Assembly: GCA_946221915.1 (NCBI GenBank)
Contig: CAMIKG010000055.1
Coordinates: 1 to 30,886, forward strand
Direction of reading: 5' to 3'
Length of the DNA: 30,886 nt
Source: an uncultured Erwinia sp.
GTDB taxonomy: Bacteria > Pseudomonadota > Gammaproteobacteria > Enterobacterales > Enterobacteriaceae
Shown here: piece by piece, positions 7,349 to 15,896 of the stretch
Layout: each line of letters opens with the position of its first letter
Position numbering within the stretch: position 1 is the stretch's first letter
Program-made: the position numbers and the translations under genes
The notes under the pieces: model-generated
Seen by the model: only the letters and a program-made list of their open reading frames with translations
What the model was told of the DNA's origin: nothing
The model's database searches: none

Positions 7349-8653
7349 ATGAATACTCCTGTATATGATTTTATCGCTATCGGTATCGGGCCGTTTAACC
7401 TCGGCCTGGCGTGTCTGACCGAACCACTGGAAGAGGTTAACGGTGTCTTTCTCGATCAGAACCCCGGGTTTGACTGGCATACCGGCATGATGCTGGAGGG
7501 CGCTCACCTGCAGACGCCGTTTATGGCCGATCTGGTGACGCTGGCGGACCCCACCAGCCGCTTCAGCCTGCTGAACTATATGAAGCAGACCGGCAAGCTG
7601 TATCGCTTCTATATTCGCGAAGACTTCTTCCTGATGCGCAAGGAGTACAACCAGTACTGCCAGTGGGCCAGCAGCCAGCTGAATAATCTGCACTGGAACA
7701 CGCGTGTGGATTACGTCAGCTACGATGAGACGCAGCAGTGCTATCGCGTGCGCAGCAGTGATACCCGCAGCGGCGCAACCCGCGAGTGGCTGACGCGTAA
7801 GCTGGTGCTCGGCACCGGTCCCAGCGCCTGGCTGCCACCGTGCAGCCGTCCACATCAGCAACGGCTGACCCACTCCAGCGAATATCTGGCGGATAAGCCC
7901 GCGCTGCAGCAGAAAAAATCCATCACCGTACTGGGCAGTGGTCAGAGTGCGGCGGAGATTTTCTATGACCTGCTGAGTGATATCGACCAGCATAATTATC
8001 AGCTGAACTGGATCACCCGCGCGCCGCGCTTCTATCCGCTGGAGTACACCAAGCTGACGCTGGAAATGACTTCACCGGAGTGGATCGACTACTTCCACGC
8101 CCTGCCCGCCAGTAAACGTGATGAACTGAATGCGCAACAGAAGAATCTGTATAAGGGCATTAACAGCAGCCTGATTAATGACATCTTTGATCTGCTGTAT
8201 GTCAAACAGCTGGATGGCGATCTCAATGTCAATCTGTTCACCCATTCCGAGCTGACCGCCCTGCGCTGGTTGCCGGACGGCGAATTTGAGCTGTCACTGC
8301 ACCAGCAGGAGCAGGATCAGCACTTCACGCGCCGCAGTGAAGGCATTGTGATGGCGACGGGCTATCAGTACCGTCCGCCAATGTTTATCGAAGGGATCAG
8401 CGAGCGTCTGCGCTGGGATGATAAAGGCCGCTATGACGTGCAGCGCAACTACAGCATCGACCAGCACAATCAGGTGTTTGTGCAGAATGCCGAGCTGCAT
8501 ACCCACGGTTTCGTCACGCCGGATCTTGGCATGGCCTGTTACCGCAACTCGGTGATCATCCGTGAGATCGCCGGACGCGAAGTTTATCCGATTGAACAGC
8601 GCATCGCCTTCCAGACCTTCCCGGCGCAGACGGAGGTGAGCCATGGCCGCTGA
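7349..8653 (+). CDS. dfoA: Cadaverine N-hydroxylase (DfoA)
   Basis: This FAD- and NADPH-dependent N-hydroxylating monooxygenase (IucD/AlcA/DesB family) converts cadaverine to N-hydroxycadaverine, which supplies the hydroxamate groups. The ATG at 7349 (MNTPVYDF) gives 434 residues and follows GAGGGA; the frame is open 54 bases further into dfoJ but without conservation. The FAD-binding motif is GIGPFN (12-17), the NADPH-binding motif GSGQSAAE (196-203), and a C-terminal ATGYQYRP motif is present. Its end overlaps the dfoC start by 11 bases, which suggests translational coupling within the dfoJAC operon. Confidence 0.95.
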   Translation: MNTPVYDFIAIGIGPFNLGLACLTEPLEEVNGVFLDQNPGFDWHTGMMLEGAHLQTPFMADLVTLADPTSRFSLLNYMKQTGKLYRFYIREDFFLMRKEYNQYCQWASSQLNNLHWNTRVDYVSYDETQQCYRVRSSDTRSGATREWLTRKLVLGTGPSAWLPPCSRPHQQRLTHSSEYLADKPALQQKKSITVLGSGQSAAEIFYDLLSDIDQHNYQLNWITRAPRFYPLEYTKLTLEMTSPEWIDYFHALPASKRDELNAQQKNLYKGINSSLINDIFDLLYVKQLDGDLNVNLFTHSELTALRWLPDGEFELSLHQQEQDQHFTRRSEGIVMATGYQYRPPMFIEGISERLRWDDKGRYDVQRNYSIDQHNQVFVQNAELHTHGFVTPDLGMACYRNSVIIREIAGREVYPIEQRIAFQTFPAQTEVSHGR

Positions 8654-11006
8654 GATTCTGTTCCGCCGTGCACGCCCGGCTGGCGAGTTCACCCTGCGCC
8701 CGATGCAGCCTGAAGACGCTCCGCTGATCTACCGCTGGGTGACGCAGGAGTATGCGCGTTTCTGGGGGATGCAGCAGGATTCGTATGAGCAGGTCGCGGC
8801 GTTTTATCACGATCTCACCCGCGACAATCCGCACGCGGCGCTGATCGGCTGCTGCAACCAGCAGCCGGTATTTCTGATGGAGTTTTACAAAGCGCAGCAG
8901 GACGCGGTAGGCAACTTTTATCCGGCACGTGATGACGATTACGGCATGCATATCCTGCTGGCGCCCGCGGAACAGCCGCAGCGTCAGTTCAGCTGGCAGG
9001 TGTTCAGCACGGTGATGGACTTTATGTTCAGTCTGCCACAGGTGGCGCGCGTGGTGGTCGAACCCGACGTGCGCAATCACAAAATTCACCGGCTGAATAA
9101 GCGCGCGGGTTTCCGCTACCAGCACACCATTGATATGGGCCACAAAACCGCATGGCTGGCGTTCTGCCAGCGCGACGATTATCAGAAAGCTTTATTGCAG
9201 GAAACCTTGACCATGACTGACTCCACAAAATTGCTGAGCGGCAGCCACCTTGCGGGCGACAACTGGGCGCAGGCCAACCGCCTGCTGATCCGTAAAGCGA
9301 TCGCCGAATTCGCCCATGAAAAACTGATCGATCCACAACCGCTGGATAATGGCCGTTATCGCCTGGCGGTGCCGGGCAGTGAAGCCGAGTACCAGTTCAG
9401 CGCCGCGCGTCTGGCGCTGGATCACTGGTCAGTGCAGGCCGGCTCGATTATTAAACATCAGAATGGCGAACCGCTGGCGCTGGATGCGCTGAAGTTCATC
9501 GTCGAATTCCACCAGCAGATCGGCATCCCGGACAATATGCTGGCGACCTATATGGAAGAGATCACCAGTACGCTGTGCGGCAGCGTATTTAAGCTGCAAA
9601 ACAATGTGCCGGACAGCGCGGCGCTGACGCGTGCCGACTTCCAGACCGTGGAAGCGGCGATGACCGAAGGCCATCCGTGCTTCGTTGCCAACAATGGCCG
9701 TATCGGTTTCGATGCGCGCGACTATCTGGCCTATGCACCGGAAGCCGCCACGCCGGTGAATCTGGTGTGGGTGGCGGTGCATCTGCGGAACGCCCATTTC
9801 GCCAGCCTCGACCAGCTCAGCTATGAGCAGCTGATGCGCGACGAACTCGGTGACAACACCCTCGCCGGTTTTCATGCGCAACTCGATCAGCTGGGTGTTG
9901 ATCGTGCGGATTACCTGTTTATGCCGGTGCATCCGTGGCAGTGGCATAACAAGCTGCTGACGGTGTTTGCGCCGGATATCGCCGCGCGTGACATTATTTA
10001 TCTCGGCACGGGTGACGATCAGTATCAGGCGCAGCAGTCGATTCGCACCTTCTTTAACCGCAGCCAGCCGAACAAGCGCTATGTGAAAACCGCACTGTCG
10101 GTGCTTAACATGGGCTTTATGCGCGGCCTGTCGCCTTACTATATGGCCACCACTCCGGCGGTGAACCAGTGGCTGGAAGGTCTGGTGCAGCATGATGCGT
10201 GGCTGCAGAAATGTGGTTTCCGTATCCTGCGGGAAGTGGCGGCGATCGGCTATCACAACCGTTATTATGAGCAGGCGATCAGCGGCGACTCGGCGTATAA
10301 AAAGATGTTCGCCGCGCTGTGGCGTGATAATCCGGTTGCCCAATTACAGCCTAATCAGCGCCTGATGACCATGGCGTCACTGCTGCATATTGATTATCAG
10401 CAGCAGGCGTTGTTGCCTGCACTGATCGCCTCTTCCGGCATCAGCGCCGAACAGTGGATCGCGCAATATCTGCGTTGCTATCTCAGCCCGCTGATCCACT
10501 GCTTCTATCAGCATGATCTGGTATTTATGCCGCACGGTGAAAACCTGATCCTGCTGCTGGAAAACAATGTGCCGGTCAGTGCGTATATGAAAGATATCGG
10601 CGAAGAGATCGCCGTGCTGAACCCGGACGCAGTATTGCCGGAAAAAGCGCAGCGTCTGGCGGTGGATGTGCCGGAGCATCTGAAATTACTGTCAATTTTC
10701 ACCGATGTATTTGACTGTATTTTCCGCTTTATCAGCGCTATTCTGCACGACAGCGGCACGCTGCCGGAAGAGGTATTCTGGCGCAGCGTGGCGGATTGCG
10801 TGAAAGAGTATCAGCAGGCGCATCCGCAGCTGGCGAGCAAATTCGCCCGTTACGATCTGTTTACGGCTGAGTTTGATCGTTCCTGCCTGAACCGCCTGCA
10901 ACTGGCGAACAATCAGCAGATGATCAACCTGTCCGATCCGGCGGAAAACCTGAAATTCGCCGGTACGCTGGTGAACCCGATTGCCGCCTTTGCAGATAAA
11001 GCCTGA
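8643..11006 (+). CDS. dfoC: Fused acyltransferase / NIS siderophore synthetase (DfoC)
   Basis: DfoC joins two activities that are separate in Streptomyces (DesC and DesD). Residues 1 to about 185 form a GNAT-like acyltransferase (TLRPMQPEDAPLIYRWV, then VVEPDVRNHKIHRLNKRAGF) that should succinylate N-hydroxycadaverine using succinyl-CoA. Residues 191-787 form an IucA/IucC-type, NRPS-independent synthetase that oligomerises and cyclises the units to desferrioxamine. ATP-site motifs are GHPCFVANNGR (343-353), HPWQW (430-434), SIRTFFNRS (466-474), KTALS (482-486) and a late PHGENL. The junction contains an internal ATG (9213, residue 191) with AGGA 10 bases upstream, a possible relic of separate genes. 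A strong terminator follows. Confidence 0.94.
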   Translation: MAAEILFRRARPAGEFTLRPMQPEDAPLIYRWVTQEYARFWGMQQDSYEQVAAFYHDLTRDNPHAALIGCCNQQPVFLMEFYKAQQDAVGNFYPARDDDYGMHILLAPAEQPQRQFSWQVFSTVMDFMFSLPQVARVVVEPDVRNHKIHRLNKRAGFRYQHTIDMGHKTAWLAFCQRDDYQKALLQETLTMTDSTKLLSGSHLAGDNWAQANRLLIRKAIAEFAHEKLIDPQPLDNGRYRLAVPGSEAEYQFSAARLALDHWSVQAGSIIKHQNGEPLALDALKFIVEFHQQIGIPDNMLATYMEEITSTLCGSVFKLQNNVPDSAALTRADFQTVEAAMTEGHPCFVANNGRIGFDARDYLAYAPEAATPVNLVWVAVHLRNAHFASLDQLSYEQLMRDELGDNTLAGFHAQLDQLGVDRADYLFMPVHPWQWHNKLLTVFAPDIAARDIIYLGTGDDQYQAQQSIRTFFNRSQPNKRYVKTALSVLNMGFMRGLSPYYMATTPAVNQWLEGLVQHDAWLQKCGFRILREVAAIGYHNRYYEQAISGDSAYKKMFAALWRDNPVAQLQPNQRLMTMASLLHIDYQQQALLPALIASSGISAEQWIAQYLRCYLSPLIHCFYQHDLVFMPHGENLILLLENNVPVSAYMKDIGEEIAVLNPDAVLPEKAQRLAVDVPEHLKLLSIFTDVFDCIFRFISAILHDSGTLPEEVFWRSVADCVKEYQQAHPQLASKFARYDLFTAEFDRSCLNRLQLANNQQMINLSDPAENLKFAGTLVNPIAAFADKA

Positions 11007-11017
11007 TATCACACAGG

Positions 11018-11037
11018 TGTAATTGCGGGTAATTACA
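11018..11037. promoter_or_regulatory. Perfect TGTAATT/AATTACA dyad between dfoC and dfoS
   Basis: Seven-base arms TGTAATT and AATTACA flank a 6-base spacer, GCGGGT. The dyad lies 11 bases after the dfoC stop and 25 bases before the dfoC-dfoS terminator. It could be an operator for dfoS or a structure in the dfoC 3' end. The protein that might bind it is unknown. Confidence 0.45.
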
Positions 11038-11061
11038 TCGTATTATCGGCGATGACTTTGC

Positions 11062-11090
11062 AACGCGACCGCACAGGCGGTCGCGTTTTT
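11062..11090 (+). terminator. Rho-independent terminator between dfoC and dfoS
   Basis: An 11-bp perfect stem (11062-11072 with 11077-11087) with loop ACAG is followed by a T-run to 11090. It should stop most dfoJAC transcription before the exporter gene. Confidence 0.93.
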
Positions 11091-11114
11091 ACGTTTCTGG
11101 ATTAAGGAGCCTGG

Positions 11115-12347
11115 ATGGCGTCATATACCCCTGTATCTTCCCTGACCCTGCGTCGCCTGATTTTCCCGCTTGCGCTGGTGTTGTTCGAATTCGCTACTTA
11201 TATCGCTCACGATATGATCCAGCCCGGCATGCTGCTGGTTACCGAAGAGTTTCAGGTTGGGCCAGAGTGGGTATCCGCTTCGCTGACCGGTTATCTGATT
11301 GGCGGGATTGTGCTGCAGTGGCTGCTGGGGCCGCTGTCGGATAAGTATGGCCGCCGCCCGGTGATTCTGGCGGGCGTGGTGTTCTTCTTTTTCTCCTGCC
11401 TGATGATGCACTGGGTACAAAGCATCGAGCAGTTTGTTGCGCTGCGCTTTTTGCAGGGCACCAGCCTGTGCTTTATCGGCGCGGTCGGCTATGCCGCAGT
11501 GCAGGAAGCATTTGATGAAACCCTGAGCGTACGCATCACCGCGCTGATGGCCAACGTCGCCACGCTGGCGCCGATCCTCGGGCCGCTGGCAGGCGCAGCG
11601 TTTCTCGGCTTCAGCGGCTGGCGCAATATGTTTTATCTGTTTGCCGCACTGACCTTTATCGCCCTGATTGGCCTGTGGCGCAGCATGCCGGAAACCGCCG
11701 GTGACCGTAACGTCTCCATTTCGCTGCCGTCGATGGGCAAAAGTTACTGGAGACTGGCGCGCGACCGCCAGGTGATGTGTGGCTCACTGGCGCTGGGACT
11801 GGTGATTATGCCGGTACTGGCGTGGGTGGCGCTGTCGCCGGTGATTCTGATCCATGACGCCGGACTGAGCCGCATGACCTATGCCTGGCTGCAGTTGCCG
11901 GTATTCCTCGCGATGATTGCCGGTAATGTCACGCTGGGCAAGCTGGCGGGACGCCTGCCGCTGGAGCAGCCTTTGCGCCTCGGCGCGTGGCCGATTCTGA
12001 TCGGTCTGGCGCTGGCGCTGGTCAGCAGCCTGCTGGATAACCACAGCTATCTGTGGCTGATCGCCGGGCTGAGTATTTACGCCTTTGGCGCCGGTCTGGT
12101 GAATGCCGCACTGTATCGCCTGACGCTGTTCTCCAGCGAGGGCGGTAAAGGCAGCGTGGCGGCGATGCTCGGTATGATCAGTATTGCGGTGTTTGCTGCA
12201 GGCATTGAGCTGGCGAAGTATGCCTACTTCGCAGGCGGCAATCAGCTGTTCAGCCTGGTGAACATGGTCTGCGGTGGCTTGTGGTTACTGATGGTGGTGC
12301 TGTTCCTGGCTGAGCGTAAGCGCAGGGTGAAGATACAGGCACTGTAA
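11115..12347 (+). CDS. dfoS: MdfA-like MFS exporter, probable desferrioxamine exporter (DfoS)
   Basis: This 410-residue, 12-helix major facilitator protein closely resembles E. coli MdfA along its length. MFS motif A is at 72-81 (GPLSDKYGRR). The two membrane acids that matter in MdfA (E26, D34) are present as E25 and D33 in FEFATYIAHDMIQPG. The PETA at the end of the N-half is kept. The ATG at 11115 has AAGGAG 8 bases upstream. Position after dfoJAC matches the MFS gene called dfoS in Pantoea, so export of the siderophore is inferred. Because it resembles a drug/H+ antiporter so closely, general efflux is a real alternative. A terminator separates it from dfoC, so it may be expressed separately. 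Confidence 0.85.
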   Translation: MASYTPVSSLTLRRLIFPLALVLFEFATYIAHDMIQPGMLLVTEEFQVGPEWVSASLTGYLIGGIVLQWLLGPLSDKYGRRPVILAGVVFFFFSCLMMHWVQSIEQFVALRFLQGTSLCFIGAVGYAAVQEAFDETLSVRITALMANVATLAPILGPLAGAAFLGFSGWRNMFYLFAALTFIALIGLWRSMPETAGDRNVSISLPSMGKSYWRLARDRQVMCGSLALGLVIMPVLAWVALSPVILIHDAGLSRMTYAWLQLPVFLAMIAGNVTLGKLAGRLPLEQPLRLGAWPILIGLALALVSSLLDNHSYLWLIAGLSIYAFGAGLVNAALYRLTLFSSEGGKGSVAAMLGMISIAVFAAGIELAKYAYFAGGNQLFSLVNMVCGGLWLLMVVLFLAERKRRVKIQAL

Positions 12348-12351
12348 TTTC

Positions 12352-12374
12352 CCTCCCCCCTCGCCGGGGGGAGG
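12352..12374. terminator. C/G-rich hairpin between convergent dfoS and lpxM
   Basis: A 9-bp stem, CCTCCCCCC with GGGGGGAGG, loop TCGCC, begins 5 bases after the dfoS stop and ends 9 bases before the lpxM stop. Either transcript could use it, but neither side has a T-run, so it may be a REP-like structure rather than an intrinsic terminator. Confidence 0.55.
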
Positions 12375-12382
12375 AACGGCTG

Positions 12383-13354
12383 TCAGCGGCGATACAGATC
12401 GTCGCGCTCGTAAGGTTCCTTCTCCCCCGCTTTGCGCGTCTTGAGCAGCTTGAGAATCCAGGTGTACTGCTCCGGATGCGGCGCGATAAAGTGCTCCACC
12501 TCTTCGTTCATACGCCGCGCCAGCGTGACATCATCGGCATCCAGCAGATCGTCCATCGGCGAACGAATCAGGATATGCAGTTTATGCGTCTTGTTGTCGT
12601 ACACCGGGAACAGCGGCACCACACGCGCGCGGCAAACTTTCATCAGGCGGCCAAGGGCAGGCAGCGTGGCTTTGTAGGTGGCAAAGAAATCGACAAATTC
12701 GCTCTGCTCCGGGCCATGATCCTCATCGGGCAGATAGTAACCCCAGTAGCCCTGACGCACGGAACTGATAAACGGTTTAATGCCGTCATTACGCGGGTGC
12801 AGGCGGCCACCAAAACGACGACGTACCGCGTTCCACATATAGTCCATCACTTCATTGCGCTGGTTATGGAACATCGCGGCAATCTGCTTGCCTTCAGCCG
12901 CCATCAGCATTGCCGGGATATCAATCGCCCAGCCGTGCGGCACGAGGAAGATGACATTCTGTTCGCTGGCGCGCAGTTCATCGATAATCTCTTTGCCATG
13001 CCACTCAATGCGCTCACTGTGATGCACCGATTTACGCATCGCCAGTTCGGCCATTAGCACCATCGACTGCGGCGCAACGGCAAACATCTGGTCGATAATC
13101 GCCTCACGCTGCGCTTCAGACAGTTCAGGCATGCAATAGAACAGGTTGATCTGTGCACGACGACGCGCGCTGCGGGCATATTTGCCAGCGGTACGACCCA
13201 GCGCACCAAGAATCGGATCGCGCACCGCTGCGGGCAACAGCGCCATACCGGCACAGGCGCCAATGGCGAGCCAGGCGCCCCAATATTTCGGTTTAAGAAA
13301 GGCCTTCTTAAAGACGGGAATAAATTCGGTCTGACTTTTTTTGCTGTTTTCCAT
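12383..13354 (-). CDS. lpxM: Lipid A myristoyltransferase LpxM (MsbB)
   Basis: At 323 residues it equals E. coli LpxM in length and follows its sequence. It adds the secondary myristate to Kdo2-lauroyl-lipid IVA at the inner face of the inner membrane, completing hexa-acyl lipid A. The HX4D acyltransferase motif is H140-GWAI-D145, and a hydrophobic anchor lies about 24-45. The start ATG follows a GGCGAG site. The mepM terminator lies upstream, so lpxM should have its own promoter in 13355-13472. It converges on dfoS, marking where the core gene order resumes. Confidence 0.96.
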   Translation of the reverse strand: MENSKKSQTEFIPVFKKAFLKPKYWGAWLAIGACAGMALLPAAVRDPILGALGRTAGKYARSARRRAQINLFYCMPELSEAQREAIIDQMFAVAPQSMVLMAELAMRKSVHHSERIEWHGKEIIDELRASEQNVIFLVPHGWAIDIPAMLMAAEGKQIAAMFHNQRNEVMDYMWNAVRRRFGGRLHPRNDGIKPFISSVRQGYWGYYLPDEDHGPEQSEFVDFFATYKATLPALGRLMKVCRARVVPLFPVYDNKTHKLHILIRSPMDDLLDADDVTLARRMNEEVEHFIAPHPEQYTWILKLLKTRKAGEKEPYERDDLYRR

Positions 13355-13472
13355 GCACTCGCCTCAAACAATAACCGGCTAATGATAGTGATGACGGCCA
13401 AATTTGCAATCATTGTGCAGCAAAGTGAAAAAAATATCCTCTCCGGCAAGCGTCAGAATATCAGGCAGATAA

Positions 13473-13506
13473 CATAAAAAAACCGACCGGTTGCGCGGTC
13501 GGTTTT
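13473..13506 (-). terminator. Rho-independent terminator of mepM
   Basis: An 11-bp stem, AAAACCGACCG (13479-13489) with CGGTCGGTTTT (13496-13506), loop GTTGCG, lies 13 bases past the mepM stop. On the minus strand it ends in a long U-tract. Confidence 0.92.
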
Positions 13507-13518
13507 GGTCTCAGGCGC

Positions 13519-14856
13519 TTACTTAAAGCTAAGCTGCGGCGTGATTTCACGTACCTGCGCCAGATAATCTTTGCGATCTTTACCGCTCAGCCCTTCGCTG
13601 CGCGGCAGCCTGGCGTTGAGCGGGTTAACAGCCTGATTATTAATCCAGATTTCATAATGCAAATGCGGGCCGGTCGAGCGGCCAGTGTTGCCAGACAGCG
13701 CAATACGGTCGCCACGTTTCACCTTCTCACCAGGCTTCACCAGCAGCTTTCTGAGATGCATATAACGGGTCATATACTGGCGGCCATGACGAATAGCCAC
13801 GTAATTACCGGCTCCGGCACTGCGTTTCGCCACCACCACTTCACCATCGCCCACTGCCAGCACTGGTGTACCCAGTGGCATGGCGAAGTCGACACCTTTA
13901 TGCGGTGCGATACGCCCGGTCACCGGGTTCAGACGGCGCGGGTTAAAGTTAGAGGAGACGCGATACTGTTTCACCGTCGGGAAGCGCATAAAACCACGCG
14001 CCAGACCGGAAGCGTTGCGGTCGTAGAATTTGCCGTCTTCGGCACGGATCGCATAGTAATCTTTGCCGCCGCTGCGCAGGCGCACGCCCACCAGTTCACT
14101 CTGTGCGCTTTTGCCATCCAGCATTTCGCGCGACATCAGCACCGCGAACTGATCGCCTTTTTTCAGCTTACGGAAATCCATCTGCCACTGCAGCGCCTTG
14201 ATCACCGCACTGGCTTCACCGCTGGTTAACCCGGCGCGACGGGCGCTGGCGGCAAAGCTGCCGTCCAGTTCACCGCGCAGCACGCTGTTCTGCCACTCAC
14301 CCTGCTGCATCGCGCTGCTGGCTTTAAAACCATCTCCAGCACGATCGTAAGTACGGGTTTCGCGGCGTGACATTTCCCACGTCAGGCGCTGCAGCTGCCC
14401 GTCGTCGGTTAAGGTCCAGGAGAGCTGCTGACCAATTTTCAGGTTACGCAGATCTTTGTCTTCTTTCACCAGCTGGCTGATGTCACCCATCTCAATGCCA
14501 TACTGATTGAGGATGCTGCTTAAGGTATCGCCATCCGAGACCACGTATTCGTGGGTACCGGCGGCTTCCGCCACATCTTCATCGATTTCGTCCTGCGGAA
14601 TATCGGCTTCCGGCGCAGGCGCTGGCTGGTCAAGCGGCTCGCTGGCTTCCGGCGTCAGCGTGGTGGTTGACGCAGGCGGCGCTTTCTCCAGTTCGATATC
14701 AATCGAACGGATGATGGGGCTTTCACTGGGGTGATAGACGTAAGGCCGCCAGACAGCGACGGCCAGAGTGACGACAGTCAGCGACCCCAGCATGACACGG
14801 TGGGGACGCGGTAGGTTATTGAACGCCAGGGCGACAGCGCGGGCTATCTGCTGCAC
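13519..14856 (-). CDS. mepM: Murein DD-endopeptidase MepM
   Basis: MepM is a periplasmic, membrane-anchored zinc peptidase that cuts D-Ala-mDAP cross-links during wall growth. It has 445 residues (E. coli 440). The order is: N-terminal membrane anchor about 21-37, acidic Pro-rich linker, LysM domain about 103-148 (HEYVVSDGDTLSSILNQYG), then an M23 LytM domain with zinc/catalytic residues H319, D323, H398 and H400 (HKGVDF, GPHLHYE). Translation starts at a GTG with a GAGGAAAAG site that lies partly in the 14-base gap after znuA. It is therefore likely co-transcribed with znuA from the Zur-controlled promoter. Confidence 0.96.
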   Translation of the reverse strand: MQQIARAVALAFNNLPRPHRVMLGSLTVVTLAVAVWRPYVYHPSESPIIRSIDIELEKAPPASTTTLTPEASEPLDQPAPAPEADIPQDEIDEDVAEAAGTHEYVVSDGDTLSSILNQYGIEMGDISQLVKEDKDLRNLKIGQQLSWTLTDDGQLQRLTWEMSRRETRTYDRAGDGFKASSAMQQGEWQNSVLRGELDGSFAASARRAGLTSGEASAVIKALQWQMDFRKLKKGDQFAVLMSREMLDGKSAQSELVGVRLRSGGKDYYAIRAEDGKFYDRNASGLARGFMRFPTVKQYRVSSNFNPRRLNPVTGRIAPHKGVDFAMPLGTPVLAVGDGEVVVAKRSAGAGNYVAIRHGRQYMTRYMHLRKLLVKPGEKVKRGDRIALSGNTGRSTGPHLHYEIWINNQAVNPLNARLPRSEGLSGKDRKDYLAQVREITPQLSFK

Positions 14857-14870
14857 TTTTTACTTTTCCT

Positions 14871-15818
14871 CTATGCTCCGTTCAGGCAGCTCACATACTG
14901 GCTCGACAACTGTGAGAGGAATGTCACATAGCTGTCTTTGGTTAAGCTGATACCCATTCCCAGCGGATCTAAGGTGCCTTTTCGCACAGCGGTTCCGCGG
15001 GCAACGGCATCGATGACGGCCGGCCTGAATTGTGGTTCAGCGAAAACGCAGACGGCTTTCTGCTCAACCAGCTCTGTTCGTATTTGATGTAAACGCTGCG
15101 CACCAGGCTGAATTTCGGGGTTTACGGTAAAATGCCCTAAAGGCGACAACCCGTAGTGTTTTTCAAAGTAGCTGTAAGCGTCATGAAAAACGAAATATCC
15201 CTTACCTTTCACCGATGCCAGCTCGGAACCAATCTGCTGGTCAGATTTTTCCAGACTTGCGGCAAATTGTCGCAGGTTAGCGTCTAGTTTGTCTTTGCTT
15301 TGCGGCATAAGTTCCAATAATTTATCGTGGATTGCAACCGCAGACAGGCGGGCAATCTCCGGCGACAGCCACAAGTGCATATTATATTCGCCGTGATGGT
15401 GATGATCGTGGCCCTCTTCACCGTGATGATCGTGGCCTTCTTCTTCGTGTTCATCCTCTTCCGCGCCGCGAATTAACAGCGGTTTCACCGTTGCCAGATC
15501 CGCCAGTTCAAGGTTCTTTTTCGCCGGCAAAGCGGTCGCGGATTTGCTTAAAAACGCTTCCATTTCCGGGCCAATCCACACCACTAAATCCGCGCCCTGT
15601 AAGCGTTTTACATCCGACGGACGCAGCGCATAGTCATGCTCCGATGCGCCATCAGGCAACAGCACTTCCACCGGGGTAACGCCCTCGGCAATGGCGGCGG
15701 CAATAAAGCCGAGCGGTTTGATGGAAGCTACCACCGCCGCCGAAGCCGGCGCGGCCAGCGCAGAGCTGAAACCCAGAGCAATCAGGGTTGAAAAAAAACG
15801 ATTTTTTTTATGTAACAT
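14871..15818 (-). CDS. znuA: Zinc ABC transporter periplasmic binding protein ZnuA
   Basis: ZnuA captures Zn2+ in the periplasm for ZnuBC. The 315-residue precursor has a signal peptide with probable cleavage after about residue 27 (APASA motif). It has the family zinc ligands in GASEHDY (H61) and NMHLW (H148), a later FHDAY, and a His/Asp/Glu-rich loop at about 119-143. C-terminal cysteines resemble the E. coli disulphide pair. It is divergent from znuC across a 78-bp gap containing a Zur-like site, and is followed closely by mepM. Confidence 0.96.
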   Translation of the reverse strand: MLHKKNRFFSTLIALGFSSALAAPASAAVVASIKPLGFIAAAIAEGVTPVEVLLPDGASEHDYALRPSDVKRLQGADLVVWIGPEMEAFLSKSATALPAKKNLELADLATVKPLLIRGAEEDEHEEEGHDHHGEEGHDHHHHGEYNMHLWLSPEIARLSAVAIHDKLLELMPQSKDKLDANLRQFAASLEKSDQQIGSELASVKGKGYFVFHDAYSYFEKHYGLSPLGHFTVNPEIQPGAQRLHQIRTELVEQKAVCVFAEPQFRPAVIDAVARGTAVRKGTLDPLGMGISLTKDSYVTFLSQLSSQYVSCLNGA

Positions 15819-15847
15819 AATGCGTCAATCCGTCGTGACTCGCTGAT

Positions 15848-15870
15848 GGAACGTGATATTATAACATCCG
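15848..15870. promoter_or_regulatory. Zur operator between znuA and znuC
   Basis: This 23-bp site contains GTGATATTATAACAT, close to the enterobacterial Zur palindrome GTTATANTATAAC with flanking bases; about 17 of 22 defined positions agree with the consensus I remember. It lies in the short divergent znuA-znuC gap, where Zur-Zn2+ represses both directions in E. coli. Confidence 0.8.
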
Positions 15871-15896
15871 AATTCTTCTGCAACCTGTAATTGACC

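Noticed and set aside
9429..10343. 304-residue minus-strand ORF inside dfoC
   Set aside because: It is His/Arg-rich shadow coding opposite the conserved synthetase domain, with no family resemblance.
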